A DNA stretch of 64,000 bases, taken from Longimycelium tulufanense. Its GTDB lineage: Bacteria; Actinomycetota; Actinomycetes; Mycobacteriales; Pseudonocardiaceae. Within the stretch, counting starts at the first letter, position 1; each line of letters starts with the position of its first letter. Under the pieces are notes generated by a model. It ran no database searches. It was not told where the DNA came from and worked only from the letters and a program-made list of their open reading frames with translations. The stretch spans positions 408,827 through 472,826 of the forward strand of contig NZ_BMMK01000002.1 in NCBI RefSeq assembly GCF_014645795.1. The letters run 5' to 3'. Positions 53,131 to 63,110 of this stretch are shown here, in pieces. Made by a program: the position numbers and the translations under genes.

Positions 53131-54048
53131 TCAGGCCGGCTGGCTCGCCAGGTGTACCGCCTTGGTGAGCGCGGTCAACCGGTTCGCCGACTCGTCGTAG
53201 GACGTGCCCTCCGGCTGCAGACTCAGGATGACAATGATGTCCTGGTCGCCCTTGCCGTGTGTGCCCGAGGTGTGCATCGCACGCCGCTTGGTGTCGAGCC
53301 CTTCCTCGACGAACGGGGCCTGGAGCCTACTCGGCGCGTCCTTCTCGGCGTCCTGCGCTTCGCCGCTGAGCGCCCTGCTCCGCGACACGGCCCGCTTCTG
53401 GTCAACGCACCGTACCTCCGGGGCCTCACCGAAACCGGACCAGCCCTGCTTGATGGCCCACCGGCCACCGAGGACGCGCGGAATACCGAAGTGCTGGTCG
53501 AACCCGTCGGCGGCGCACTTGGTGGCCTGTCGCAGGTTGGTCATGATGACGTCGCGGGTCCGCGGCTGTGCCTTGTCCAGGATGAACTGGTAGGTCCTGG
53601 CCACGTCACGCGCGCTGATGGCGGTGTAGCCCCAGAAACGGCGGTCCACCGGAGGCTCGGTGTCCCGTAGGCCGATCCTGGGCACCGACCTCTCGATAAT
53701 CTTGTTCCAGCCGTTGAGCACCCACAGCTCGCTGGCCGCGTAGTCGTCGCTGCTGCGCAACATCCGCTGCAGCCGGCCGAGATCCTCCTCCGGCACCTGG
53801 GCGTCGGGCCCCAGCCGCTCCAGGTAGTCGATGGCGATCAGCAGTTTCACCAGCGATGCCGAGCGAAACTGGAACTGCTCGTTGAGCTTGGCCCTGGCCT
53901 GGCCGGTCGTCCGGTCCAGGACCAGGTAACCGGCGGTCACACCGTCGGGAATCCGAACCGGTGCCGGCTCCGCCGAAGCCGGGCCCACCAGCGAGATCGT
54001 TGTGGCCGCTGTGGCGACGAGAACGGCCACGGACCTCATCCAGCGCAT
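53131..54048 (-). CDS. Secreted serine hydrolase, class A beta-lactamase-like
   Basis: A protein of 305 residues. Signal peptide (SVAVLVATAATTISLVGPASA). Serine beta-lactamase/PBP fold marks: SASLVK (SxxK, Ser about residue 65) and SSDDYAASELW near residue 100, in the SDN position. No clear KTG triad was found; the region expected to hold it (RWAIKQGWSGF) has KQG. It may therefore be a weak or non-lactamase member, such as a peptidoglycan-associated hydrolase. The gap upstream contains an 8-bp inverted repeat. Confidence 0.78.
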   Translation of the reverse strand: MRWMRSVAVLVATAATTISLVGPASAEPAPVRIPDGVTAGYLVLDRTTGQARAKLNEQFQFRSASLVKLLIAIDYLERLGPDAQVPEEDLGRLQRMLRSSDDYAASELWVLNGWNKIIERSVPRIGLRDTEPPVDRRFWGYTAISARDVARTYQFILDKAQPRTRDVIMTNLRQATKCAADGFDQHFGIPRVLGGRWAIKQGWSGFGEAPEVRCVDQKRAVSRSRALSGEAQDAEKDAPSRLQAPFVEEGLDTKRRAMHTSGTHGKGDQDIIVILSLQPEGTSYDESANRLTALTKAVHLASQPA

Positions 54049-54129
54049 CGTTGTCCTTCCGGGAAAGGTTGCAGGGGTTGATCGATGCCGGAAACTTTTC
54101 GTGCAACTAGTGGATACTAAGCCGGGCGG

Positions 54130-54149
54130 ATCAGCAACGTCTTGCTGAT
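54130..54149. promoter_or_regulatory. Inverted repeat upstream of lactamase-like gene
   Basis: ATCAGCAA and TTGCTGAT, perfect 8-bp arms around CGTC, about 80 bases upstream of the minus-strand start at 54048. It is AT-richer than the surroundings and suits a regulator site. Confidence 0.4.
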
Positions 54150-54255
54150 AAGCAGAGGCAATAAAACCTACCGATTGTCAACCAGCTACGCAGGTGAAGC
54201 ACAGCCTGATCGTCACGGAGCACCATTCCCCCAGCCATGAGTGACAACGGTCTGC

Positions 54256-54280
54256 CTCGTCCCGGACCACCCGGGACGAG
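54256..54280. terminator. Hairpin, probable terminator
   Basis: CTCGTCCCGG and CCGGGACGAG, perfect 10-bp stem with loop ACCAC. It may end transcription of the kdp operon, whose stop is 380 bases away, or protect the lactamase-like promoter from read-through. Confidence 0.55.
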
Positions 54281-54660
54281 ACCCGCCGGTCACGCTCACC
54301 AAACCAAGAAGCTTGTCATTGCGACATAAAGTATGTCCCGAACCATCACGTCCACAAGATTGATCTCCGCGTGCCGAACCCGCTCCGGAGCGTCATTACG
54401 CCAGCAATCCGGGGGTAACGGCCTCGGCCGCGACCGGACCTCCTGGACCGATCGCCGGCGAACCTCTTGTTGCTTCTGCAGAAAGTGCCTCGACCGGAAA
54501 GACGCCGCTGGCGAACGCCGCCGGGAGGTGGGCCCGTCCGCACCGGACATGGCGAGCGTCACCTGCGTGCAGCGACCGCCCGTAAGCCAGGTCACGCTGA
54601 GCCGCGCCGGATCATTGCGGCCTTGCCAGCAGGTTCCAGGACAGCGCACCAACGAGCCCG

Positions 54661-55344
54661 TCAGGGCTCGAAGCGGTACCCCATGCCCGGCTCGGTGATC
54701 AGGTGACGCGGCCGGGACGGCTGCGGCTCCAGCTTCCGCCGCAACTGCGCCAGATACACCCGCAGGTAGTGGGTCTCGGTCGCGTACGCCGGGCCCCACA
54801 CCTCCTGCAGGAGCTGCCGCTGCGCGACGAGCCGCCCGCTGTTGCGGACCAGCACCTCCAGGATCCCCCACTCGGTCGGCGTCAGGTGCACCTCCTGGCC
54901 GTCCTGGCGCAGCACCTTCTTGGCCGCGAGGTCCACGGTGAAGTCGTCGGTCCTCACCACCGGCTCCCCGTCGCCGGGCACGCTCGCCGCCCGCCGCACC
55001 GCCGCGCGCAGCCGCGCCAGCAGCTCGTCCATGCCGAACGGCTTGGTCACGTAGTCGTCGGCACCGGCGTCGAGCGCCTCCACCTTGTCCACGGAGTCGG
55101 TGCGCGCCGAGAGCACGATGATCGGCACCGAGGTCCAGCCACGCAGGCCGGCGATCACCTCGGTTCCGTCCACGTCCGGCAGCCCCAGGTCGAGCACGAC
55201 CACGTCCGGCCTGCCCTCGGCCGCCGCCTTCAGCGCCGCCGTGCCGTCGTGCGCGGTCAGCACCTGGTAGCCGCGGGCGGTGAGGTTGATCCGCATCGCG
55301 CGAACGATCTGCGGCTCGTCGTCCACCACCAGCACCTTGGTCAT
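54661..55344 (-). CDS. kdpE: Response regulator KdpE
   Basis: A protein of 227 residues. Receiver domain: VLVVDDEPQIVRAM (acid pocket), VVVLDLGLPDVDG with the phospho-Asp, IIVLSARTD and DYVTKPFG with the conserved Lys. OmpR-type winged helix at the end: LTPTEWGILEVLVRNSGRLVAQRQLLQEVWG and HYLRVYLAQLRRKLE. It activates kdpFABC under potassium limitation. The ATG at 55344 overlaps the kdpD stop by four bases (ATGA). Last gene of the operon. Confidence 0.95.
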   Translation of the reverse strand: MTKVLVVDDEPQIVRAMRINLTARGYQVLTAHDGTAALKAAAEGRPDVVVLDLGLPDVDGTEVIAGLRGWTSVPIIVLSARTDSVDKVEALDAGADDYVTKPFGMDELLARLRAAVRRAASVPGDGEPVVRTDDFTVDLAAKKVLRQDGQEVHLTPTEWGILEVLVRNSGRLVAQRQLLQEVWGPAYATETHYLRVYLAQLRRKLEPQPSRPRHLITEPGMGYRFEP

Positions 55345-57923
55345 CGCCGGCCAACCTCCTCGCGCTCCGGCTCCCGTGCCCGCTCGGCCGCGAGCGGCAG
55401 GGAGATGACGACGGTGAGCCCGCCACCCGGGGTGTCCTCGGTACGGATCGTGCCGTCCATCGCCTCCACGAAACCCTTCGCCACGTTCAGCCCGAGCCCC
55501 ACCCCGCTGGTGGAGTCCCGGTCGCCGAGCCGCTGGAACGGGGCGAACACCGACTCGGCCGCGCCCTTGGGCAGGCCGGGCCCCCGGTCGACCACACGCA
55601 GCTCGGCGTGCCTGCCGTACACGCTGGCCCGCACCGCCACCTCGGGCCCGAGCTGGTCGGGGCGGCGGCCGTAACGCAGCGCGTTGTCGATCACGTTCGC
55701 CACCACCCGCTCCAGCAGACCGACGTCGGCCCACACCAGCGGCAGGTGCTCGTCCACCTCGACCTTCACCCAGCGGCGGCCGTCCAGGCCGGCCAGCGCG
55801 CGGGCGACCACCTCGTAGTAGCCCACGGCCTTCAGCTGCGGCCGGACCGCGCCGGTGGCCAGCCGGGAGGAGTCCAAGAGGTTGTCGACCAGTCCGCGCA
55901 GCCGGTCGGCGGACTCCTCGACGGTGGCCAGCAGCTCGGCGGTGTCGGACTCCGGCAGCCGCAGGTCGGGGTCGCGCAGACTGCCGATGGCGGCCTTGAT
56001 CGAGGTCAGCGGGGTGCGCAGGTCGTGGCCGACGGCGGACAGCAGCGCGGTGCGCAGCTCGGTGGTGGCGGCCTTGCGCTGCGCCTCGGCGGTCTCGGCG
56101 GCCATGCGCTGCTGCCGCAGGGCGAGCAACGCCTGCCCGGCCGCGGCCTCCAGCACCCGCCGGTCGGTGGCGGGCAGCGCGCGGCCGCGCAGCGCCAGGT
56201 GCACGTCGCTGGTGACCGGGACGTCCACGTCGGCCTCTTCCGGGCTGTCGCAGCCGTCCGGGCCGGCGCAGGCCACCCGCTGCCAGCGCGAGTCGCGCTT
56301 CTCCAACAGGGCCACCGAGGTCAGGTTGAAGTTCTCCCGCACCTTCTCCAGCAGCCGGGCCAGTGGGTGCGGGTTGGTGAGCACAGTGCGGGCGTAGGAG
56401 GCCAGCAGCGCCGCCTCGGTACGGGCCCCGGCGGCCTGCTCGGCCCGGCGCGCGGCCCGGTCCACCACGATCGCCACCATCACCGCGACCAGGACCATCG
56501 ACACCAGGGTGATCACGTTCTCCTGGGCGTCGACGGTCAGGGTGTAGCGGGGGTCGGTGAAGAAGAAGTTCAGCAGCAGCCCGCTGAGCACACCGGCGAG
56601 CAGGGCCGGCCCCAGCCCGCCCACCAGCGCCACCAGCACGGTGGTCAGGAAGTAGAAGACGACGTTGGTGGAGAAGTTGAGCTCCTCGCTGCGCAGCGCG
56701 CCGATGGCGGTCACGACCGCGGGCAGCAGCACGGCCAGCAGCCAGCCCAGCAGCTTGCGGGCCGGGGTCAACGCGCTCGCGGCCAGCCGCAGCCGGGTGC
56801 CGCGGCCGGCCTCGGCGTGGGTGACCATGTGCACGTCGATCGGCCCGGACTCCTGCAGGACCGTGGCGCCGATGCCCTGGTCGAACAGGCGCGCGAACCG
56901 GGAGCGGCGGGAGGTGCCGACGACGAGTTGGGTGGCGTTCACCCCGCGCGCGAAGTCGAGCAGCGCCCGAGGCACGTCGTCGCCGACGACGGTGTGGTAG
57001 GTGGCGCCGACGTCCTCGGCGAGCCGGCGGAAGCGGGCCAGCGCCTGCGGGGAGGCGCCGGCCAGGCCGTCGCCGCGCAGGACGTGCAGCACGAGCAGCT
57101 CCGCCCCGGCGCGGGCCGCGATCCGGCGGGCCCGCCGGATGAGGGTCTCGCTCTCCGAACCGCCGGTGATGGCGACGACGACCCGCTCCCGGGCCTCCCA
57201 GGTGTCGGTGATCTGGTGGTCGGCGCGGTAGCGCTGCAGGGCGACGTCGACCTGGTCGGCCACCCACAGCAGGGCCAGCTCGCGCAGCGCGGTCAGGTTG
57301 CCGGGCCGGAAGTAGTTGGACAGCGCGGCGTCGACCTTGTGCGCCGGGTAGATGTTGCCGTGCGCCATGCGGCGGCGCAGCGCCTCCGGGGTGATGTCGA
57401 CCAGCTCGACCTGCTCGGCGCGGCGCACCACCTCGTCCGGCACGGTCTCCTGCTGCCGGACGCCGGTGATGCCCTCGACGACATCGTTGAGGCTCTCCAG
57501 GTGCTGCACGTTGACCGTGGACAGCACGTCGATGCCGGCGTCGAGCAGCTCGTGGATGTCCTGCCAGCGCTTGGCGTTGCGCGAGCCCGGCACGTTGGTG
57601 TGCGCCAGCTCGTCGACCAGCACGACCTGGGGCCGGCGGGCGATGACCGCGTCGGTGTCCATCTCGGTGAAGTCGACGCCGCGGTGCGTCATGCGGCGCC
57701 TCGGCACCTGCTCCAGCCCGGACAGCAGGGCCGCGACCTTCTGCCGGCCGTGGGTCTCCACGAAGCCGATGGCGACGTCGGTGCCCCGCTCCTGGCGGCG
57801 GTGCGCCTCGCCGAGCATGGCGTAGGTCTTGCCCACGCCGGGCGCCGCACCCAGGTAGATGCGCAGCTCCCCGCGGCGTCGCGGAGTCGAGCCGTCGGTA
57901 CTCACGTTCCCAGTGTCCGCCAT
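55341..57923 (-). CDS. kdpD: Sensor histidine kinase KdpD
   Basis: A protein of 860 residues from the ATG at 57923 (GTG 57905 is possible; the frame to 58157 is unlikely). N-terminal KdpD domain with the Walker-like GAAPGVGKTYAMLGEAHRR and VLVDELAHTNVPGSRN, a universal-stress-like part (VVVAITGGSESETLIRRARRIA), four membrane helices (about 400-500), a GAF-like region, HisKA with the phospho-His in SAVGHDLRTPLTSIKAA, and HATPase boxes (VIDNALRYG, RGPGLPKGA, GVGLGLNVAKGFVEAM). It senses K+ limitation and phosphorylates KdpE. A gap of 172 bases separates it from kdpC. Confidence 0.95.
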   Translation of the reverse strand: MADTGNVSTDGSTPRRRGELRIYLGAAPGVGKTYAMLGEAHRRQERGTDVAIGFVETHGRQKVAALLSGLEQVPRRRMTHRGVDFTEMDTDAVIARRPQVVLVDELAHTNVPGSRNAKRWQDIHELLDAGIDVLSTVNVQHLESLNDVVEGITGVRQQETVPDEVVRRAEQVELVDITPEALRRRMAHGNIYPAHKVDAALSNYFRPGNLTALRELALLWVADQVDVALQRYRADHQITDTWEARERVVVAITGGSESETLIRRARRIAARAGAELLVLHVLRGDGLAGASPQALARFRRLAEDVGATYHTVVGDDVPRALLDFARGVNATQLVVGTSRRSRFARLFDQGIGATVLQESGPIDVHMVTHAEAGRGTRLRLAASALTPARKLLGWLLAVLLPAVVTAIGALRSEELNFSTNVVFYFLTTVLVALVGGLGPALLAGVLSGLLLNFFFTDPRYTLTVDAQENVITLVSMVLVAVMVAIVVDRAARRAEQAAGARTEAALLASYARTVLTNPHPLARLLEKVRENFNLTSVALLEKRDSRWQRVACAGPDGCDSPEEADVDVPVTSDVHLALRGRALPATDRRVLEAAAGQALLALRQQRMAAETAEAQRKAATTELRTALLSAVGHDLRTPLTSIKAAIGSLRDPDLRLPESDTAELLATVEESADRLRGLVDNLLDSSRLATGAVRPQLKAVGYYEVVARALAGLDGRRWVKVEVDEHLPLVWADVGLLERVVANVIDNALRYGRRPDQLGPEVAVRASVYGRHAELRVVDRGPGLPKGAAESVFAPFQRLGDRDSTSGVGLGLNVAKGFVEAMDGTIRTEDTPGGGLTVVISLPLAAERAREPEREEVGRR

Positions 57924-58095
57924 TCCCGCAGCGCAGGGGGTGGCCGCGGGGTCGGTGTCGGGGCCCTGGAGACCCTGGAGGCGAAGCAGCCGTCCCCGGG
58001 GTTCGCCGGGTCGGCGCCGGACACCCGGTCGGCCCCCGCGAACTCCGGCGCCGTTGCTCATCGGTGCCCCGTCCGCGGGAGCCTCCGGCCCACCG

Positions 58096-58731
58096 TCAAC
58101 GGCCGGCCTCGTCCCGGATGGCCAGGTTGAGCGTGGTGACGTTGACGCCGGGCGCACCGAGCACGCCGAGCGCCCGGCCCCGTGTGTGTTCGGTCACCAG
58201 ATCGCGGACCCGCTGCTCGGGCAGGCCGTTCTCGCGGGCCACCCGCCGCACCTGCAGCGCGGCATACTCCGGGCTGATGTGCGGATCCAGGCCGCTGGCC
58301 GAGGCGGTGACCGCGTCGGCCGGCACCTGCTTCGGGTCGACCCCCTCGCGGGTGGCGATGTGGGCCTTGCGCCGCTCGACTTCGGTGAGCAGACCCTTGT
58401 CCGCGCCGCCCCGGTTGGAGCCGCCGGAGACCAGCACGTCGTCCGGGCCCAGGCCCTCGGTCGCGATGGCCGTGGGCCGGGTGTGGAACCAGCGGTCCCG
58501 GGTGGGGTCGATGGCCGCCCGCGGGTCGACCGGGTCGATGCCGATCAGCTCGGAGCCGGCGGCCCGGCCCCCGGCCACGACCACCGAGCCCTCCGCCTTG
58601 CCGCCCAGTCCCGGCAGCCGGCTCACGCCCCACACGGCCAGCGGGTACACCACGCCGGTCAGGACGGTCATCACCAGCAGGATCCGCAGGCCGGCACCGG
58701 CCTGCCGGAGCAGGTTGTTCAGGTACTTCAT
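58096..58731 (-). CDS. kdpC: Potassium-transporting ATPase subunit KdpC
   Basis: A protein of 211 residues from the ATG at 58731, five bases after the kdpB stop. One N-terminal membrane helix (GLRILLVMTVLTGVVYPLAVWGV), then the periplasm-side KdpC domain with RWFHTRPTA, GGSNRGGADKGLL, TASASGLDPHISPEYAALQ and the late LGVLGAPGVNVTTLNL. KdpC stabilises the KdpA-KdpB complex and raises ATP affinity. Confidence 0.95.
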   Translation of the reverse strand: MKYLNNLLRQAGAGLRILLVMTVLTGVVYPLAVWGVSRLPGLGGKAEGSVVVAGGRAAGSELIGIDPVDPRAAIDPTRDRWFHTRPTAIATEGLGPDDVLVSGGSNRGGADKGLLTEVERRKAHIATREGVDPKQVPADAVTASASGLDPHISPEYAALQVRRVARENGLPEQRVRDLVTEHTRGRALGVLGAPGVNVTTLNLAIRDEAGR

Positions 58732-58736
58732 CGCGA

Positions 58737-60869
58737 TCACCCGATTCCCGGGACGAGCCGGACCAGCAGGTCGACAAGCCAGATGCCGAGGAACGGCGTG
58801 ACGATGCCGCCCAGCCCATAGACGAGCAGGTTGCGGCGGAGCAGCCCGGCGGCGCTCATCGGCCGGTACCGCACGCCCCGCAACGCCCGTGGGATCAACG
58901 CCACGATGACCAGCGCGTTGAAGATCACCGCGGACAGGATCGCCGACTCCGGGGTGGCCAGCCGCATGATGTTGAGCTTGTCCAGTTGCGGGTACAGCGC
59001 CACGAACAGCGCCGGCAGGATGGCGAAGTACTTCGCCAGGTCGTTGGCGATGCTGAAGGTGGTCAGCGCGCCACGGGTGATCAGCATCTGCTTGCCGATC
59101 TCCACGACCTCGATGAGCTTGGTCGGGTCGGAGTCGAGGTCGACCATGTTGCCGGCCTCCTTGGCTGCGGAGGTGCCGGTGTTCATGGCCACGCCGACAT
59201 CGGCCTGGGCCAGTGCGGGCGCGTCGTTGGTGCCGTCGCCGGTCATGGCGACCAGCCGGCCGCCCTCCTGCTCGGTACGGATCAACGCCATCTTGTCCTC
59301 GGGCTTGGCCTCGGCGAGGAAATCGTCCACGCCGGCCTCCTCGGCGATGGCGCGCGCGGTCAGCGGGTTGTCGCCGGTGACCATGACGGTGCGGATCCCC
59401 ATGGCCCGCAACTCGTCGAAGCGCTCCCTCATGCCGGGCTTGACCACATCGGACAGTCGGATCACGCCGAGCACGCGGGCCCGCCCGTCGTCGTCGATCT
59501 CCGCGCACGCCAACGGGGTCCCGCCCTCGGCGGAGACGCGCTCGACGATGTCGTCGGCCCGGTCGGGGTAGTTCCCGCCGTGGCTGGTGACCCACACCCT
59601 GATCGTGCTGGCCGCGCCCTTGCGCACCTGCCGGTCGCCCAGGTCGATGCCGCTCATCCTGGTCTGGGCGGAGAACGCGATGAACTCGCCGTCGCGCTCG
59701 TCGTCACCGGGTTCGGCGGGCAGGCCGTGGTCGACGACGCAGAGGTCGACGATGCTGCGCCCCTCCGGCGTGCGGTCGGCGAGGCTGGACAGCCGGGCCG
59801 CGGCGGCCAGCTCCTCCTGTTCCACGCCGGGCAACGGGATCAGCTCGGTGGCCTGGCGGTTGCCGAAGGTGATGGTGCCGGTCTTGTCCAGCAGCAGGGT
59901 GTCGATGTCCCCGGCGGCCTCGACCGCGCGCCCCGACTTGGCCAGCACGTTGCGCTGCACCAGGCGGTCCATGCCGGCGATGCCGATCGCGGACAGCAAC
60001 GCGCCGATCGTGGTCGGGATGAGGCAGACCAGCAGCGCGGTCAGCACGATCACCGAGATTTGCCGGCCGGAGTAGCCGGCCATCGGCTGCAGTGCCACGA
60101 CGACCAGCAGGAAGATGATCGTGAGGGTGGACAGCAGGATGGTCAGCGCCACCTCGTTCGGCGTCTTCTTCCGCTCGGCGCCCTCGACCAGCGCGATCAT
60201 CCGGTCCACGAAGGTTTCGCCGGGCCTGGTGCTGATCCGCGCCACGATGCGGTCGGACAGCACGGTGGTGCCGCCGGTGACGGCCGAGCGGTCGCCGCCG
60301 GACTCCCGGATCACCGGGGCGGACTCGCCGGTGATGGCCGACTCGTCGACGGTCGCGATGCCCTCGACGATGTCGCCGTCGCCCGGGACGACCTGGCCGG
60401 CCTCGACCACGACGAGGTCGCCGACGCGCAGGTCGACGGCCGGCACCTCCTCCTCGGTGCCGGCAGTGCCGTTCGTGGCAAGCCGTCGGGCGACGGTGTC
60501 GGTCTTCAGCCCGCGCAGCGACTCGGCCTGCGCCTTGCCCCGGCCTTCGGCGACCGCCTCGGCCAGGTTGGCGAACAGCACCGTGAACCACAGCCATGCC
60601 GCGACCGCGATGCTGAAGACCGAGGGCTCCAGCACGGTAAACGCGGTGACCAGCACCGAGCCCACCCAGACCACGAACATGACCGGGTTGCGCAGCTGGT
60701 GCCGTGGATGCAGCTTGCGGAAGGCATCCGGCAGCGAGACGAGTAACTGCCGCGGGTGGAACACGCCCGCCGCGAGCTTGCGCCCGGTGCGCTCGGCGTG
60801 CAGTTCCTGCGCTTCCTTCGGGGTGTAGGGGTCGTGCTCCGGGGTGTGGAGCGGAGTGGTGGCGGTCAT
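58737..60869 (-). CDS. kdpB: Potassium-transporting ATPase subunit KdpB
   Basis: A protein of 710 residues from the ATG at 60869; the upstream frame to 61004 overlaps the kdpA end. P-type ATPase: phosphorylation site LLDKTGTIT (Asp), [10 protein letters not shown] (actuator), [18 protein letters not shown], and [18 protein letters not shown] (P domain). It energises K+ uptake through KdpA by ATP hydrolysis at the inner face. It lies between kdpA (76-base gap) and kdpC. Confidence 0.97.
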   Translation of the reverse strand: MTATTPLHTPEHDPYTPKEAQELHAERTGRKLAAGVFHPRQLLVSLPDAFRKLHPRHQLRNPVMFVVWVGSVLVTAFTVLEPSVFSIAVAAWLWFTVLFANLAEAVAEGRGKAQAESLRGLKTDTVARRLATNGTAGTEEEVPAVDLRVGDLVVVEAGQVVPGDGDIVEGIATVDESAITGESAPVIRESGGDRSAVTGGTTVLSDRIVARISTRPGETFVDRMIALVEGAERKKTPNEVALTILLSTLTIIFLLVVVALQPMAGYSGRQISVIVLTALLVCLIPTTIGALLSAIGIAGMDRLVQRNVLAKSGRAVEAAGDIDTLLLDKTGTITFGNRQATELIPLPGVEQEELAAAARLSSLADRTPEGRSIVDLCVVDHGLPAEPGDDERDGEFIAFSAQTRMSGIDLGDRQVRKGAASTIRVWVTSHGGNYPDRADDIVERVSAEGGTPLACAEIDDDGRARVLGVIRLSDVVKPGMRERFDELRAMGIRTVMVTGDNPLTARAIAEEAGVDDFLAEAKPEDKMALIRTEQEGGRLVAMTGDGTNDAPALAQADVGVAMNTGTSAAKEAGNMVDLDSDPTKLIEVVEIGKQMLITRGALTTFSIANDLAKYFAILPALFVALYPQLDKLNIMRLATPESAILSAVIFNALVIVALIPRALRGVRYRPMSAAGLLRRNLLVYGLGGIVTPFLGIWLVDLLVRLVPGIG

Positions 60870-60945
60870 GCCAGTGCCTCTCGAGCTGGTGCGGGACACC
60901 CGCACCCGGTCGGCGCAACGAGCCGGGCGAAAGGAAGGGCGTGGC

Positions 60946-62604
60946 TCACAGCGCCTCCGCGATGGGGCCGAGCGCCAGCGCCGGAAGGAAGGTGAGCGCA
61001 GCAACGAGAACGACGGTGCCGGTGAGCATCCCGACGAACAGCGGGCTGCCGGTGGGCAGCGTGCCGGCGGTCGCGGGCACCCGGCGCTGCTGCGCCAGCG
61101 AGCCCGCCAGTGCCAGCACCGCCAGGATCGGCAGGAACCGTCCGAGCAGCATGGCCACGCCCAGGGTTGCCTGGAAGAAGTCGCTGGTGACCGTCATACC
61201 GGCGAAGGCGCTGCCGTTGTTGTTGCCGGCCGAGCCGTAGGCGTAGAGCACCTCGGCCAGGCCGTGCGAACCGGTGTTGGTCATGAAGTCCGGGGTCGAA
61301 GGCAGCAGCAGCGCAAGGCCCGTACCCAGTAACACGACCGTCGGCATGGCCAGCATCGCGATGGCCGCCGCGGTGACCTCCCGCCGCCCGAGCTTCTTCC
61401 CCAGGTACTCCGGCGTGCGGCCGACCATGAGGCCGGCGAGGAAGACCGCGATCACGGCCAACACAAGGATGCCGTACAGGCCGGCACCCACGCCGCCCGG
61501 CGCGACCTCGCCGAGCAGCATGTTGAGCAGGGCGACACCCCCGCCGAGACCGGTGAAGCTGTCGTGCATCGAGTTGACCGCGCCGGTGGACGTGCCGGTC
61601 GTGCTGACCTCCCACAGCACCGACGCGGGGATGCCGAACCGGACTTCCTTGCCCTCCATGGCTGCCCCGGCGGCCAGCGACGCGACACCGTTGGGGTGCG
61701 TCTCGGCCCACCAGGACGCGGCGAGCATGACCGTCCACAACAGACCCATCACCGACAGCAGGACGTAGCCCTGCTTGCGGTCGCCCACCATCTGCCCGAA
61801 CGTGCGGGTCAGGGCGACCGGGACGAGCAGCAGCAGGAAGTTCTCGAACAGGTTCGACCAGGCGTTGGGGTTCTCGAACGGGTGCGCGGAGTTGGCGTTG
61901 AAGATCCCGCCCCCGTTGGTCCCTAACTCCTTGATGGCTTCCTGGCTCGCCGTCGGGGCGAGGGCGATCGTGCGGGTGATCCCGTCGACGCCCACGACCT
62001 GGATTCCGCGGGCCAGGCTCATCACCGTGCCCAAAGCGACGAGCAGGATCGCGGCGATCGCGGCGATCGGCAGCAGGATCCGCACGGTGCCACGGGTCAG
62101 GTCGACCCAGAAGTTGCCCAGCCGGTCCGTACGGGCACGCACGAAGCCGCGCACCAGCGCCACGGCGACCGCCATGCCCACGGCCGCGGACACGAAGTTC
62201 TGCACGGTCAGCCCGGCCATCTGCACGGTGTGCCCGAGAACTTCCTCGCCCGCATAGGACTGCCAGTTCGTGTTGGTCACGAAGCTGACCGCGGTGTTGA
62301 ACGCCATGCCGGGCTCCACCGCGCCACGACCGAAGCCCAGCGGTAATAACGGCTGCAGGCGCTGCATCAGGTACAGCAGCACGATCGAGACGAAGGAGAA
62401 GCCGAGCACCGCCGCGGCATAGGTCGTCCACCGCTGCTCGGAGTCCGGGTTGACCCGTGCCAGCCGGTAGATACCGCGCTCCAGGCGCCAGTGGCCCTCC
62501 GCGCCGTAGACACGGGCCATGTGGTCGCCGAGCGGCCGGTAGCAGGCGGCCAAGGCCATGACGAGGAGGCCGACCTGGCCCAGGCCGGCCACGAAGGGGG
62601 ACAT
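60946..62604 (-). CDS. kdpA: Potassium-transporting ATPase subunit KdpA
   Basis: A protein of 552 residues with about ten membrane helices. It is the K+-binding channel-like subunit; selectivity-filter-like segments are visible: [14 protein letters not shown] (about residue 112), [19 protein letters not shown] (about 228), TGLGGG (about 350) and [14 protein letters not shown] (about 470). The ATG at 62604 shares its A with the kdpF stop (TGATG), so the two are translationally coupled. Confidence 0.96.
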   Translation of the reverse strand: MSPFVAGLGQVGLLVMALAACYRPLGDHMARVYGAEGHWRLERGIYRLARVNPDSEQRWTTYAAAVLGFSFVSIVLLYLMQRLQPLLPLGFGRGAVEPGMAFNTAVSFVTNTNWQSYAGEEVLGHTVQMAGLTVQNFVSAAVGMAVAVALVRGFVRARTDRLGNFWVDLTRGTVRILLPIAAIAAILLVALGTVMSLARGIQVVGVDGITRTIALAPTASQEAIKELGTNGGGIFNANSAHPFENPNAWSNLFENFLLLLVPVALTRTFGQMVGDRKQGYVLLSVMGLLWTVMLAASWWAETHPNGVASLAAGAAMEGKEVRFGIPASVLWEVSTTGTSTGAVNSMHDSFTGLGGGVALLNMLLGEVAPGGVGAGLYGILVLAVIAVFLAGLMVGRTPEYLGKKLGRREVTAAAIAMLAMPTVVLLGTGLALLLPSTPDFMTNTGSHGLAEVLYAYGSAGNNNGSAFAGMTVTSDFFQATLGVAMLLGRFLPILAVLALAGSLAQQRRVPATAGTLPTGSPLFVGMLTGTVVLVAALTFLPALALGPIAEAL

Positions 62605-62702
62605 CAGAATTTCGCCGGACGAATCAGCGCGAGAAACAGGTAGAGGATCAGGAGCAACGCCAGGACCCCGCCGAGGACGTTCGCGGCGAGGCTGGTGCTC
62701 AC
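62604..62702 (-). CDS. kdpF: Potassium-transporting ATPase subunit KdpF
   Basis: A protein of 32 residues from GTG at 62702, one hydrophobic helix: start MSTSLAANVLGGVLALLLIL, then YLFLALIRPAKF. The ending LxRPxxF matches KdpF, a lipid-like stabiliser of the Kdp complex. It overlaps kdpA by one base and the upstream 27-residue gene by four (GTGA). Confidence 0.9.
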   Translation of the reverse strand: MSTSLAANVLGGVLALLLILYLFLALIRPAKF

Positions 62703-62782
62703 AGCCGCTCCAATCCGCGCAGGCTCAGCGCGAAGAGCAGGAACACACTGATCAGCAGGACCGCGTAGGCCAGATCGGCCAT
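62699..62782 (-). CDS. 27-residue single-helix membrane peptide leading the kdp operon
   Basis: From ATG at 62782, with an AAAGGGG site about nine bases upstream, the frame reads MADLAYAVLLISVFLLFALS then LRGLERL and stop. Almost the whole peptide is one membrane helix with a basic/acidic tail. Its stop overlaps the kdpF GTG by four bases, so it is co-translated with kdpF-kdpA. Short peptides of this kind are seldom annotated. A role in the Kdp complex, like KdpF, is inferred from coupling. Confidence 0.7.
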   Translation of the reverse strand: MADLAYAVLLISVFLLFALSLRGLERL

Positions 62783-62895
62783 CTGCGCACCCCTTTGGTG
62801 ACGGGCCGCCCCGCTGGCGGCCGGTTCAACACCAGGATGCCTCCGCAGGTGGCCCAATCGGACGTACCTGACACCTCCTTGATGCGGCCCTGATC

Positions 62896-62907
62896 CGCGT
62901 TAACGCG
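62896..62907. promoter_or_regulatory. Palindrome upstream of kdp operon
   Basis: CGCGTTAACGCG, a perfect 12-bp palindrome, flanked by GATC and ATC, about 115 bases before the first kdp peptide start. A possible KdpE or other regulator site; no known actinobacterial KdpE consensus was available for comparison. Confidence 0.4.
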
Positions 62908-63062
62908 ATCTTGATGGCACCGGTGACCCAGGCCGCACGGCATCACCTTCGGCCACCTTCCTGCCGCACAACCGCGACGAAGCGACTACCGAGCGTGTTG
63001 TTTCCCACCTCACGTCGCCGCAAGGTTGCACGGAAGTTACTTAGCCTGCCTCAATGAAGTAG

Positions 63063-63079
63063 ATCAATCACTGATTGAT
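63063..63079. promoter_or_regulatory. 8-1-8 inverted repeat upstream of asparagine synthetase gene
   Basis: ATCAATCA, one base, TGATTGAT: perfect arms, AT-rich in a GC-rich genome, ending 31 bases before the GTG start at 63111 and just upstream of its AAGGAGG site. A strong candidate operator, possibly overlapping the promoter. Confidence 0.55.
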
Positions 63080-63110
63080 ATAACTGAGCATGAAGGAGGC
63101 GTGACACACC

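Larger units (their letters stand above)
54049..54660. other. 612-bp gap with hairpins, no gene
   Basis: The gap lies between the lactamase-like gene's start and the end of kdpE. It holds two inverted repeats (listed separately). No open frame looks coding: those on either strand are Arg/Ser-rich and frame-mixed. Confidence 0.6.
62783..63110. other. Divergent control region of kdp operon and asparagine synthetase gene
   Basis: The 328-bp gap contains a 12-bp palindrome (62896-62907) toward the kdp side and a 17-bp inverted repeat (63063-63079) toward the asnB-like side, both listed. No open frame looks coding. No unambiguous -35/-10 pair was found for either direction. Confidence 0.6.

Noticed and set aside
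55608-58130. 840-residue plus-strand frame across kdpD
   Set aside because: Antisense shadow; rich in Gln, Arg, Gly and Val with no recognisable motif, opposite a complete kdpD.
63030-63056. Possible iron-regulator (DtxR/IdeR) box before asnB-like gene
   Set aside because: The central TAGCCT matches but only about 11 of 19 positions agree with the consensus as I recall it.
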